The notes below the pieces were generated by a model. That model had not been told where the DNA came from and searched no databases. It was given only the letters and a program-made list of their open reading frames with translations. This document shows positions 10,079 through 19,021 of a stretch of 64,000 bases of DNA, in pieces. The stretch is from Arachnia propionica. GTDB lineage: Bacteria > Actinomycetota > Actinomycetes > Propionibacteriales > Propionibacteriaceae. Location of the stretch: contig NZ_RQZG01000008.1 of the NCBI RefSeq assembly GCF_003859805.1, forward strand, positions 124,001 to 188,000, given 5' to 3'. Position numbers and translations under genes: made by a program. The number at the start of each line of letters is the position of its first letter. The first letter of the stretch is position 1.

Positions 10079-11194
10079 TCAGCGTTTGTAGGAATGGGGG
10101 ATCAACGGCAGATCGGTGACGGTCATCGGGATGCGTCGTCCTCGGACCTCCGCGTGGACCACCTGCCCGGGAGCGTACCTCGTGGGCAGCATCGCCATGG
10201 CGACCGGGCCGCCGACGCTCGGACCGAAACCGCCGGAGGTGATCTGGGCGATCGGTGTCGTCGCCTCGGTGTCCGGGAAGACCGGGGTGCCCTCGCGCAC
10301 CACGGCCCGCCCCTCAGGGCGAAGCCCGACCCGGAGTCGCGTCGGGCCGTCGGCGAGCTCGGCCAGGATCACCTCGGAGCCGGGGTAACCGCCCGCCCGG
10401 GAGCCATCTGATCGGCGTACCTTCGGGATGGCCCACCCGAGACCGGCCTGGACCGGGGTGATCTCCGGTGCGAGTTCGTGTCCGTACAACGGCATCCCGG
10501 CCTCCAGGCGCAACGAGTCACGGGCCCCGAGCCCGGCGGGTGCCACCCAGTCCAGGGCCAGCAACGCGCGGGCCAGGGGGATGGCATGATCGTCGGGGAC
10601 GGAGATCTCGAAACCGTCCTCGCCGGTGTAGCCGGAACGGCTGACCCACAGCTCCACACCGTTCCAGGTGAGGGGGAGGGAATCCATGAACACCAGCTCC
10701 GTCGCCTGGGGAACCAGGGTGGCGAGTGCCTGCTCGGCGCGTGGCCCCTGCAGTGCCAGCAGGGCACGATCCGTGAGGTGCTCGACCTCGATCCCGGGCA
10801 GGGTGCGCAGCAGGGCGAGATCGTGCTCGGTGCGGGCGGCGTTGACCACCACGTGGAATCGGTCCTCGTGGTTGGCGAACATGAAGTCGTCCAGCACGCC
10901 GCCGTTGTCATCGGTGAACAGCCCGTAGCGTTGCCGCCAGGTCTTCAGCCCCAGCACGCTCGCCGGGGTGAGTCGTTCCAGAGCGGTGGCGACCTCGGCC
11001 AGGTTCCCGGAGGTGGGGCGCAGCCACACCTGACCCATGTGGCTGACGTCGAACAGCGACGCGGCCTGTCGGGTGTGCTGGTGTTCGGCGATGACGCCGC
11101 TGTAGCTGACCGGTAGCTCCCACCCGGCGAAGTCCACCAGACGAGCCCCGAGCTCCACGTGCAGTGGGTGGAGGGCTGTGGTGATCGGTGACAT
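10079..11194 (-). CDS. gcvT: Aminomethyltransferase, T-protein
   Basis: Transfers the methylene carbon from aminomethyl-GcvH to tetrahydrofolate, releasing ammonia. It has 371 aa, the normal length, with the N-terminal motif VDFAGWELPVSY, the FDVSHMGQ segment and C-terminal TSGGFGPSVGGPVAMA. First gene of the operon, with ribosome-binding site AAAGGGG. A candidate -10 TAAGCT lies at 11227-11222 on the minus strand, about 28 nt upstream. I looked for a glycine riboswitch in this leader and found none. Lipoamide dehydrogenase is not in the window. Confidence 0.96.
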   Translation of the reverse strand: MSPITTALHPLHVELGARLVDFAGWELPVSYSGVIAEHQHTRQAASLFDVSHMGQVWLRPTSGNLAEVATALERLTPASVLGLKTWRQRYGLFTDDNGGVLDDFMFANHEDRFHVVVNAARTEHDLALLRTLPGIEVEHLTDRALLALQGPRAEQALATLVPQATELVFMDSLPLTWNGVELWVSRSGYTGEDGFEISVPDDHAIPLARALLALDWVAPAGLGARDSLRLEAGMPLYGHELAPEITPVQAGLGWAIPKVRRSDGSRAGGYPGSEVILAELADGPTRLRVGLRPEGRAVVREGTPVFPDTEATTPIAQITSGGFGPSVGGPVAMAMLPTRYAPGQVVHAEVRGRRIPMTVTDLPLIPHSYKR

Positions 11195-11356
11195 GCGAAC
11201 CCCTTTGATCGATGTGTGGCCAGCTTAGACCCTGGGGCGGGGTAACGCCACGACGCAGCCCCCCGAGTCGGGTCGGGGACCCGCGGACCTCGCCCACCGT
11301 CCGGGAGCAATCACAGCGCTGATCCAGCCCTCATGGCGCACGAAATTTTTTCAGGA

Positions 11357-11402
11357 TTGTTCTCGAATACCCCTTGTTCTCGAATCTCTCATCGATTATA
11401 AT
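11357..11402 (+). promoter_or_regulatory. Promoter of the DUF222/HNH gene with 12-bp direct repeat
   Basis: TTGTTC (11374-11379), 17-nt spacer, TATAAT (11397-11402), then 6 nt to the ATG, so the mRNA should be leaderless. The -35 box lies within the second copy of an exact direct repeat TTGTTCTCGAAT (11357-11368 and 11374-11385, period 17). The repeat may bind a regulator and is more AT-rich than its surroundings. Confidence 0.75.
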
Positions 11403-11408
11403 GGGGGC

Positions 11409-12642
11409 ATGACCACCCCCCTTCCCGTCACTGTCGCTGAGGCCTTCGACGTCCTGGCCGACACCGAGGCGCAGTTGCGTGCGGTGGAGGTGGCGCAGGT
11501 GATCGCGATCGCCCGGGTGGTGGAGCTGTACCGGGTGGACCAGGCAGCAGTGTTCGAGGCATTCGAGGAATGCCTGTCGGCTCATGTGGATGGCTCGTCC
11601 GGTGTGGGGGAGTTCCTCGCCCTCGAGGTCGGAGCGATCCTCGGCATCAGCCCCAGGGCGGCGATCTGCCGGATCGCCGATGTGGTCACCGTCAGGGACC
11701 GGTTCCCGTCGTCGTGGGATGCCTTCCTGGCCGGTGAGGTGCGGTGGTGGCAGCTCACCGAGGCGATCCACCACCCCGGTGTCTCGGGATTGGGTGCCGA
11801 GGGATCCCGCTGGTTGGACCACCAGCTCAGCATCGCGTTGCGCACGTCGTCGTGGCAGCAGGTCCGCAGACACCTTCCCCGATGGGGTGGTGCAGGCCGA
11901 CCCGGCTGCGGCTGCAGAACGGGAGGCCGTGGCGCGGGAGGATCGGCACGTGTGGGTCAGCGGGATCCAGGATGGCCACTGTGCCCTGTCGGGTCGTCTG
12001 GCCGCGCGCGATGCCGTGGATCTGGACCACGCATTGACCAGTGTGGCCGGGACCATCCCCGAGGAGGCGGGAACCTTGAGGCAGCGACGCGCCGCCGCGT
12101 TGGGTGTCCTCGCGCGGCAGGCCGCCGGGCAGGACACCCTGCCCGCTGCCACGGTGATCGTCCACATCGATGCTGATGATCCGGTGCTGACCGGTGAGGG
12201 TGAGGCGTGTGGGGTCGCGGAGATCGAGCACTGGGGTGCGGTGCTGAGCAACCGGTTGCCGGAGTTCCTGAAGGACACGCGGGTGACGGTGCGTCCGGTG
12301 ATCGACCCGTGGCGGCTCCCACCGCAGGATGGGCACGACCCGTCGGTGGCGTTGTGGACGGCGGTGACCGCACTGATGCCCACCGACATGTTCCCCTACG
12401 CGGCCAGCACGTCCCGGCGCTGCGACATCGACCACACCATTCCCCACGACGACCACACCCCGGGCCTGACCCGGTGGGGCAACCTCGCGCCGTTGTCACG
12501 CAGGACGCACCTGGGCAAGACCTTCGGTGGCTGGTGGATGAAACGTCAGCGTCCCTCGAGGGCAAGAGAGGGTAACTGGCCGATGATCCGGTTGGTCTCC
12601 AGGGAGAGGGTCACCACCCGTTTCAGCAGGTCGATGACGTAG
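11409..12642 (+). pseudogene. DUF222 (13E12-type) HNH endonuclease, frameshifted and 3'-truncated
   Basis: Member of the DUF222/HNH family common in actinobacteria. The first frame (from ATG 11409) encodes the DUF222 helical part to about 11870. Homology then resumes one frame over (VVQADPAAAAERE onward) and runs through the HNH nuclease motif, CDIDHTIPHDDH near 12420-12450 and NLAPLSRRTHLGKTFGGWW ending near 12545. One extra base or two missing bases between about 11865 and 11895 explain the shift. The family's usual C-terminal ~30 residues after KTFGGW are absent: the remaining frame to 12642 only reads the antisense of the neighbouring restriction gene. Probably dead. Confidence 0.8.
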
Positions 12643-15600
12643 CGCGGGTTGCGCTGTTCCCGGCACCAGTCGTTGGGGTCGTTGACGATGCCCGAGGACT
12701 TGTCGGTCTTCACCACGTAACGATCCATCACCCACTCCAGCGCCGAGCGACTGCCCAGTTGGTAGGCGAAGACCTCCCCAGGGATGCCGCCCAGCCTGAC
12801 ATGGGAGTTGTAGATGAGCGTGCTCCGGTCAGTCTTCGAGGCAAATTTCATCTTCGTCGTCGTCACGGCGAACAGCTCGTAGGCATCCAGCCCGGCCCGG
12901 GCGGAGATCGTCTCCTCCAGCGGGTACGGGTCCACCTCCTCGTAGCCGATGTGGAGCTCCAGCAGCTCCTGCCCGGTTGCGGCGAAGGCGTGAAAGTCGT
13001 CCCCGCTGGCGGCGAGCGGGATGCGGGGCAGCATCTTCCTCAGGTCGGCTGCGAAGCGTTCCCGGTACTGCGGCGAGTGCAGCACGGCGTAGACGTAAGC
13101 GAAGATGTCATCCTTGGTCACCGCGCCGAAGGCCTGCTGGAAGTGGGCCAGGGCCTCATCGGTGATGTTGTCGATGCGGCGGTACCCGCCCACCAGGTCG
13201 GCATCCAGGTTGAACAGCATCTCTGATTCCGCGCGCTTCGGTCCCGGCTCGTAGGTCCATCGCGGGAAGAACTGGGAAGTGATGACAAAGGTCGCGCAAT
13301 CCACCAGATCCTCTGCTGCCAGCACTGAGAAGTGAGCTTGGGCATGTGGGGAGATGACCTGGAACCCGATGTTGGGGACATCGGGGGCCGGGAAGATCGA
13401 GTGCATCCGGTAGACCATGTCGTTCATGGAGCGGCTGAAGTAGCTGTGCTGTTTCGTGAAGGGGCGATAGCTGGACAGCCGCAGAGCGGCGGGGTCAAAG
13501 CTGTGGCGCACACCACGCTGATGATCCTTGAGCAGGCCTCGGCTCCAGGAGATCCTTGACGGATCGGAATCAGCCTCCGCGCCGAGACAGGCGTTGTAGG
13601 CCGCGATCATCCGGGACATGTTGTCCTCGAGTCCGGGCTGGCTGAAGTTGTAGCACCATGTGTCGCGGCTTGTCGCGAGTCCTCGGGAATGGAGCTTGAA
13701 GATGGCTGGTTCTCCGCTCTTCGAGCCGATCGGCATGAAGGAACTGAACAGGTCGTCGCGCTGGTTGAGCCAGTCGCCGTGCGCATTCGGGGTGATCTGT
13801 TCCCAGCCCTCGTCGTCCAGGGTGGCCTCGGCCAGGAGCGCCAGTTTCTCCTCCCGGGAGAGGAAGTCGCCGATGTCGCGGTAGTGAATGGTCGGGGGGG
13901 GGGGGGGGGGGGGGGGGTTTGCCGTTTTCTTCACACCGAGCACGATGGCGACGGTGTTGCGACTGCCGGAACCGAAGATCTTTCCGCCCTCCTTGCGGGA
14001 CAGCTCACCAGCGGTGCGCTGGTTGCCCCGCAGGTTGAACACCCACAGCTCGGAGAACTCCTCGGCCAGGGACAGCCGCATCCCGTCGGCGGTGTTGCCG
14101 TCCAGCCAGCCGCCGTTGGAGACGAAGGCCATGATGCCGCGCTCGGCCAGCCGGTCGGTGGCCCATCGGTAGGCCCGGATGTAGGAGTCGTAGAGGTTGT
14201 TCTTGTTCGTGGCGCTCGAGCGCGCCGCATAGGTGTCGCGAATCCTGCCGTCCAGGCTCGGGTACCTGAGGTTGGCGTTGTTGTCGTTGGCGCTGCCCTG
14301 GCCCACCGAATAGGGTGGGTTGCCGACGATCACCTGGATCGGGGTCTGCAGCTGCCTGGTGATGCGCTCATTGTTGGCAGGCAGCAGCGAGGTGTCCGCG
14401 CGATCACCGGTCTCACTGATCTGGAAGGTGTCGGTGAGGGTGGCCCCGGGGAATGGGACATAGCTCTGCTCCCCGGTGATGGACTCGTAGGTGCTCTCGA
14501 TGTTCACGCAGGCGATGTAGTAGGCCAACAGCATCAGCTCGTTGCACCACAGCTCGTGCGCGGCATCCGTCGCCCCGTACTTGCGGGGCAGGTCCTCTGG
14601 CGCGATGATCCCCGATTCCAGCAGCCGCACGATGAAGGTCCCCGTCCCGGTGAACGGATCGAGGACCTGGACCCCCTCATCGCTGAGACCCTGCCCGAAG
14701 TGGCGACGGCTCAGTTCGTCGGCAGCACGCAGGATGAAGTCCACCACCTCGACGGGGGTGTAGACCACGCCCAAGGACTCGGCCTGCTTCGGGAAGGCGT
14801 TCTTGAAGAACTTCTCGTACAGGTCGTGGATCACGGTCTGCCTGCCAGCGGCATCGGTGACCGCTGCGGCCCGGGTCCGCACCGACCGGTAGAACCGCTC
14901 CAGGTGCTTGGTCTCCGCCTCCAGACCCTGCCCTTCCAGGACATCGAGCATGGCCTGCATCCCGATGCTCACCGGGTTCGACTGGGCGAAACCGGACCCG
15001 CCGAACAGCGCATCGAAGACCGGTGCTGTGATGAGGTGCTGGCTCAGCATCGAGACGGCGTCATCCCGGGTGATCGAGTCGTTGAGGTTGCCACGAAGAC
15101 CTGCGAGGAACTGCTCGAACCGAGCGGTGACCTCCTCATCCGCCTGAGCCAGCAACGCATTGATACGGGCCACCTGGGCGGCTGACATCTCGGCCACGTC
15201 GGCGGCCCACCGGTCCCAGTACTCCCGGGACCCGACGCGGCTCACGATCCGGGAGTAGATGGCGTCGCGCCACTGCTCCAGGGCGAACAGCGGGAGCTGA
15301 GCCGCCCCGGAGGCCGCCCCCGAGGTGTCGACGATCACAGTGCCGGAAGGGTCCTTCCCGCCGTTCAGTTCGATGGACTGGATCACCGACTCGAACCGGT
15401 CGTCATGGGCGCGCAGCGCGTTGAGCACCTCCCAGACCACCTTGAACCGTTTGTTGTCGCTCAAGGCCTGTTCCGGGGCCACCCCTGCAGGCACCGCGAC
15501 CGGCAGGATGATGTAGCCGAACTCCTTGCCGGGGGCCTTGCGCATCACCCGTCCGACGGACTGCACGACGTCCACGGCCGAGCTGCGAGGACTGAGGAAC

Positions 15601-17294
15601 ATCACCGCATCCAGGGCGGGAACATCCACCCCCTCGGACAGGCAGCGGGCATTGGTCAGGATGCGGCACTCACCATCGGGGACATCAGCCTTGAGCCAGC
15701 CCAGTTCCCTCGCGCGGACCAGCGCGTTCATGGTCCCATCGACGTGCCGGGCCTGGCAGCTCAGCAGACGTGCTTCTTCAGCCCCGGCGGTGGCGGTCAC
15801 CACGTCGTCGAAGACCCTCGCCACCTGCTGGCTGGAACGGATGTTCTCCAGGAAGGCGACGGCCCGTTTCATGGGCGTGGCGTCCGGCGGGAAGGAGGAG
15901 CTGGGATCACCGGTCGCGGAACGCTTCGCCAGCGAGTTCCAGCACCCCATGATCCGGGCCGCGTCATCGAGCGGGATCTCCAGTTCCTGCCCGGCCTGCA
16001 TCTGCTGCATGGGGGCGGCCATCTGCTCCTCGGAGACCACGAGCACCAACACCTTGTAATCGGTCAGCAGGTCCTGTTCCACGGCCTCACCGAAACCCAG
16101 CCGATGGAACACCGGGCCGAACCGGGTGTGGTCATCCATCGAGGTCAGCTCGGCGGAGTGGGCCTCGGCCCTGTCCTTGACGGCGTCGCTGAACAGGCGT
16201 GGGGTGGCGGTCATGTACAGGCGACGCCTGCCCTTCAGGTACTGGGGGTCATGAACCCGCACGAAGTCCGATTCCGTCGTGCCCGCCAACGTGACACCGG
16301 TTGTGCGGTGAGCCTCATCACACAGGATCAGGTCGAACTCAGGGGCACCCAGATCCTGGGCCTTGGAAACCACGGCAGCTGACTGGTACGTGGAGAAGGT
16401 CACCGTCAAACCGGCACCACGACGGCCAGCCGTCAGACGACGGTGCAGCTCGGTGGGGTCGGTGGTGGCGGGCAGTGGCAGGTCGTGCAGTGCGATGTCC
16501 TCCGCGGCACGGGAGGCCTTCGTGTCCGAGCACACCACCGTGGCGCGAAGATCGAGTTCAGCCTGGGCGGACCACTCCCTGAGGGTCTGGGCCACGAGTT
16601 GGATCGAAGGGGCCAGGAAGAGTACCCGCAGGCTGCCGCCCTCCGCCTCGGCCAGCTGCTCGGCCAGCTTCAGGGAGGTGAAGGTCTTGCCGGTGCCGCA
16701 GGCGCTGATCCACTGGCCCCGATCATGCTCGGCGAAGCCAGCGAGGATCTTCGTGATGGCCAGGTCCTGGTGAGGGCGGGTGCGGTAACGACGAGCAGGC
16801 CTGAGATCGACGGTGATTCGGGCTCGGTCGGCGAACACCCAGTCGATGGGAGAGGACTGCAGCTGTTCGAGCCCGATGCGAGTGACCGGGATCTGCTGGT
16901 CCGAGAGGGCTTCCTCGGCGTGCCTGGACCAGAGATCAGTGGTGGAGATGATGATCCGGTTGGAGAACCCCACCCCGTCCCAACGTTTCCCGGAGGCCGT
17001 GAAGAAGGAGTCGATGTCCTTCTTCTGCAGCACCTGAGCGCGGGAGTAGAACTTGCACTGGATGGCGGTCCACTCCCCGGTGGCACGGTGCTGCGCCACC
17101 AGATCGATACCGACATCGGCCGTCCCCGCCCGGTGGGCCCAGTCATTCCACCGGGAGACGTTCTCGTAGGTGTCACGGAGCAGGGGATCGTGTTCGAAGT
17201 AGCTCACCATGAGTTCTTCGAACCGGGTGCCCCGTTCACTGTTCGACGCTGCGTCGTCGAAGGCCTGGATCACATCGAGAACAGTTGTGGTCAC
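12546..17294 (-). CDS. Single-polypeptide Type ISP-like restriction-modification enzyme
   Basis: A 1,582-residue enzyme combining nuclease, motor and methyltransferase, like LlaGI/LlaBIII. Visible in order: Mrr-like PD-(D/E)xK nuclease (D64, Q79-C80-K81); superfamily 2 translocase with Walker A ACGTGKT at 198-204, DEAH at 326-329 and helicase C motifs SVGRVMRKAP; a coupler; gamma-type N6-adenine methyltransferase with SAM motif VLDPFTGTGTF near 875-886 and NPPY at 992-995; and a C-terminal ~430-residue target-recognition region. Residues 1127-1134 are eight prolines encoded by a 24-nt homopolymer between methyltransferase and recognition domain. Start is GTG 17294, 4 nt after GAGGAG. No separate S or M gene exists, as expected. 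Its 3' end replaces the end of the HNH gene. Confidence 0.9.
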   Translation of the reverse strand: MTTTVLDVIQAFDDAASNSERGTRFEELMVSYFEHDPLLRDTYENVSRWNDWAHRAGTADVGIDLVAQHRATGEWTAIQCKFYSRAQVLQKKDIDSFFTASGKRWDGVGFSNRIIISTTDLWSRHAEEALSDQQIPVTRIGLEQLQSSPIDWVFADRARITVDLRPARRYRTRPHQDLAITKILAGFAEHDRGQWISACGTGKTFTSLKLAEQLAEAEGGSLRVLFLAPSIQLVAQTLREWSAQAELDLRATVVCSDTKASRAAEDIALHDLPLPATTDPTELHRRLTAGRRGAGLTVTFSTYQSAAVVSKAQDLGAPEFDLILCDEAHRTTGVTLAGTTESDFVRVHDPQYLKGRRRLYMTATPRLFSDAVKDRAEAHSAELTSMDDHTRFGPVFHRLGFGEAVEQDLLTDYKVLVLVVSEEQMAAPMQQMQAGQELEIPLDDAARIMGCWNSLAKRSATGDPSSSFPPDATPMKRAVAFLENIRSSQQVARVFDDVVTATAGAEEARLLSCQARHVDGTMNALVRARELGWLKADVPDGECRILTNARCLSEGVDVPALDAVMFLSPRSSAVDVVQSVGRVMRKAPGKEFGYIILPVAVPAGVAPEQALSDNKRFKVVWEVLNALRAHDDRFESVIQSIELNGGKDPSGTVIVDTSGAASGAAQLPLFALEQWRDAIYSRIVSRVGSREYWDRWAADVAEMSAAQVARINALLAQADEEVTARFEQFLAGLRGNLNDSITRDDAVSMLSQHLITAPVFDALFGGSGFAQSNPVSIGMQAMLDVLEGQGLEAETKHLERFYRSVRTRAAAVTDAAGRQTVIHDLYEKFFKNAFPKQAESLGVVYTPVEVVDFILRAADELSRRHFGQGLSDEGVQVLDPFTGTGTFIVRLLESGIIAPEDLPRKYGATDAAHELWCNELMLLAYYIACVNIESTYESITGEQSYVPFPGATLTDTFQISETGDRADTSLLPANNERITRQLQTPIQVIVGNPPYSVGQGSANDNNANLRYPSLDGRIRDTYAARSSATNKNNLYDSYIRAYRWATDRLAERGIMAFVSNGGWLDGNTADGMRLSLAEEFSELWVFNLRGNQRTAGELSRKEGGKIFGSGSRNTVAIVLGVKKTANPPPPPPPPTIHYRDIGDFLSREEKLALLAEATLDDEGWEQITPNAHGDWLNQRDDLFSSFMPIGSKSGEPAIFKLHSRGLATSRDTWCYNFSQPGLEDNMSRMIAAYNACLGAEADSDPSRISWSRGLLKDHQRGVRHSFDPAALRLSSYRPFTKQHSYFSRSMNDMVYRMHSIFPAPDVPNIGFQVISPHAQAHFSVLAAEDLVDCATFVITSQFFPRWTYEPGPKRAESEMLFNLDADLVGGYRRIDNITDEALAHFQQAFGAVTKDDIFAYVYAVLHSPQYRERFAADLRKMLPRIPLAASGDDFHAFAATGQELLELHIGYEEVDPYPLEETISARAGLDAYELFAVTTTKMKFASKTDRSTLIYNSHVRLGGIPGEVFAYQLGSRSALEWVMDRYVVKTDKSSGIVNDPNDWCREQRNPRYVIDLLKRVVTLSLETNRIIGQLPSLALEGR
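13894..13917. repeat. 24-nt poly-G tract inside the restriction-modification gene
   Basis: Uninterrupted run of 24 G on the plus strand (C on the coding strand). At 24 the frame stays open; one C fewer leads to TGA at 13609-13607 and one more to TGA at 13572-13570, in each case removing the target-recognition region. Such tracts slip during replication. Confidence 0.9.
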
Positions 17295-17388
17295 GTCGCT
17301 CCTCGCCTGCTGGGACCTCGCCTGTCGGGTCAGGGTTCATCCTGACAGGAACGACATCGTGACGTCACCTCACCGACACGAATGGGAA

Positions 17389-18039
17389 TCAGGCGGCCTC
17401 GGCGGAGCGCCTGCGGGAGCGCAGCCGCAGCACCACCCACACCACCAGGGCGACGGCACAGGCGACGAGGACGATCTTCGAGAAGAGGTTGACGTAGTCC
17501 TCCGCGACGTGCCAGTTCGATCCCAGCATGTACCCGGCGGTGATGAGGACGGTGTTCCAGATCGCGGCACCGGCCGTGGTCAGCAGGGTGAACCGCAGGA
17601 AGTTCATGTGGGTCACCCCGGCCGGGATCGAGATCAGGGACCGGAAGATCGGCACCATGCGGCCGAAGAACACCGTCAGGCTGCCACGCCGATGGAAGAA
17701 GGCCTCGGTCTTGTCGATGTCCTCGGTGTTGACCAGCGGCAGTTTGCCGAGGATGGCCCGGGTGCGTTCCGGACCCAACCACCAGCCGAGCCCGTAGAGG
17801 GCCCAGGCGCCGACCAGAGAACCACCGGTGCACCAGATGATGGCGCTCCACAGGGTCAGCCCCGCCTGCCCCGTCCCGGCCGAGAAACCGGCGAGCGGCA
17901 GGATCACCTCCGAGGGCAGGGGGGGAAACAGGTTCTCCAGCGCGATGAGCAGGGCGGCACCGAAGCCACCCAGCATCTCCATGATGCCCACGGCCCACGC
18001 TGCGATCCCCGTCAGCTCGGCTCCGGTCTCCAAAAGCAC
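17389..18039 (-). CDS. DedA-family membrane protein
   Basis: Polytopic inner-membrane protein of 216 aa from the DedA/SNARE-associated superfamily, whose characterised members are lipid flippases or proton-dependent transporters affecting envelope homeostasis. It shows the family signature ENLFPPLPSEVILPLAG in the first re-entrant segment, the loop FFGRMVPIFRSLISIPAG with the conserved F-x-R-x-x-P-x-x-R pattern, and 4-5 hydrophobic stretches. The start is GTG 18039, 7 nt after an AAGGAAAGGAA site; an ATG at 18063 lies upstream of that site and is unlikely. It stands alone between the restriction gene and the sugar operon. Confidence 0.88.
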   Translation of the reverse strand: MLLETGAELTGIAAWAVGIMEMLGGFGAALLIALENLFPPLPSEVILPLAGFSAGTGQAGLTLWSAIIWCTGGSLVGAWALYGLGWWLGPERTRAILGKLPLVNTEDIDKTEAFFHRRGSLTVFFGRMVPIFRSLISIPAGVTHMNFLRFTLLTTAGAAIWNTVLITAGYMLGSNWHVAEDYVNLFSKIVLVACAVALVVWVVLRLRSRRRSAEAA

Positions 18040-18126
18040 GCTCGTTCCTTTCCTTCGGCCCACCCATGATGCCCCGGGAAACCTGAGGAGAAAAACCGAA
18101 GACCCTGTGGAGCGCCTGTGGAACGC

Positions 18127-19003
18127 TCAGCCCAGGTCGATGATGCGCTGCAGCTCGCGCAGCCGAGGGACCGCGACGGTGCGCAACTTCTCCCTGCGCT
18201 GCTGCGGGTCCGACGACAGGGCGTCCTTCCACAACGAGCGTCCAGCCATGGCCCCGGCCGCCCCGTGCCGAACCGCCGTGCCGACCTGCGTGACGAAGGT
18301 CTCGTGGTCCACCCCGGCGGACAGCACCGCCCACGGCACCTCGGCCGCTGCCCTGGTCACCGCGTCACATCCCGCCGCCGACCCCGGGTAGGGCAGCTTG
18401 AGCATCTTCGCCCCGCAGGCGACGGCGAAGGCCGCCGCCTGTTCGATCAACCCGGGGAAGACCGCCGCGTACTCCTCGGGGGACTCGCCGTCCAGCCGGT
18501 AGGTGAGGATCTCGACGATGAGCAGCAGCCCTACCGCCTCACATCGTTCCACCAGATCCCGGACCTCCTGCGCCACCGGCGAGTCCAGACCCTGCCGGTC
18601 CGGCCGCAGGTGGAACAGCATCTTCGCCGCATCCGCACCCAGCCGACGGACGTGCTCCGGTGTGGCCCCTGGCACGCAGCGGGCGTACCGCAGACCGTCG
18701 ACCACGTCGTGTCCTGAGGCGTCCATCCCCACGACCAGGGCGGTGGCCCGTCCCAGGTGCCCCCTCATCGATCACCCAGGGCAGGGCCACCTCCGCATCC
18801 AGCAGGATGGCCGGGGCCGCGGCCCCCAGGAGACGGGCCAGATCCCCCTTCGCATCCCGCAACTGCTCCGTGGTGACGGCCCCGGCATCGCCCATCACCG
18901 CCTTCATGCTGGTGCGCTGATCGGCGGCGACGATCAACACCCCTCGTCCCGGGGTGCTGATCCGCTGCAGTGCGCGACGCTCGAGTGTGGTCAGTTGATT
19001 CAT
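18127..19003 (-). pseudogene. Class I tagatose/fructose-bisphosphate-type aldolase (LacD-like), frameshifted
   Basis: The N-terminal frame (start 19003, MNQLTTLERRALQRIS...) carries VLIVAADQRTSMKAVMGD and reaches ALPWVIDEG. The rest (GHLGRATALVVGMDA onward, with AKMLFHLRP and AKMLKLPYPG lysine segments) is in a different frame. A run of five G at about 18766-18770 would restore D-E-G-H-L-G if it were four, so a single-base insertion in a homopolymer broke the gene. The intact protein would be about 290 residues and split a ketose bisphosphate. Last gene of the polyol operon, 18 nt after the FGGY kinase. Confidence 0.8.
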
Positions 19004-19021
19004 CCTCGATTCCTCACAGGT

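Noticed and set aside
11195-11408. Glycine riboswitch before gcvT
   Set aside because: No tandem aptamer core (GGAGAG or CACCGAAGG-like segments) in the leader.
13689-15185. 498-codon open frame opposite the restriction enzyme
   Set aside because: Runs through the poly-G tract antisense and shows no domain; the minus-strand enzyme has full motifs.
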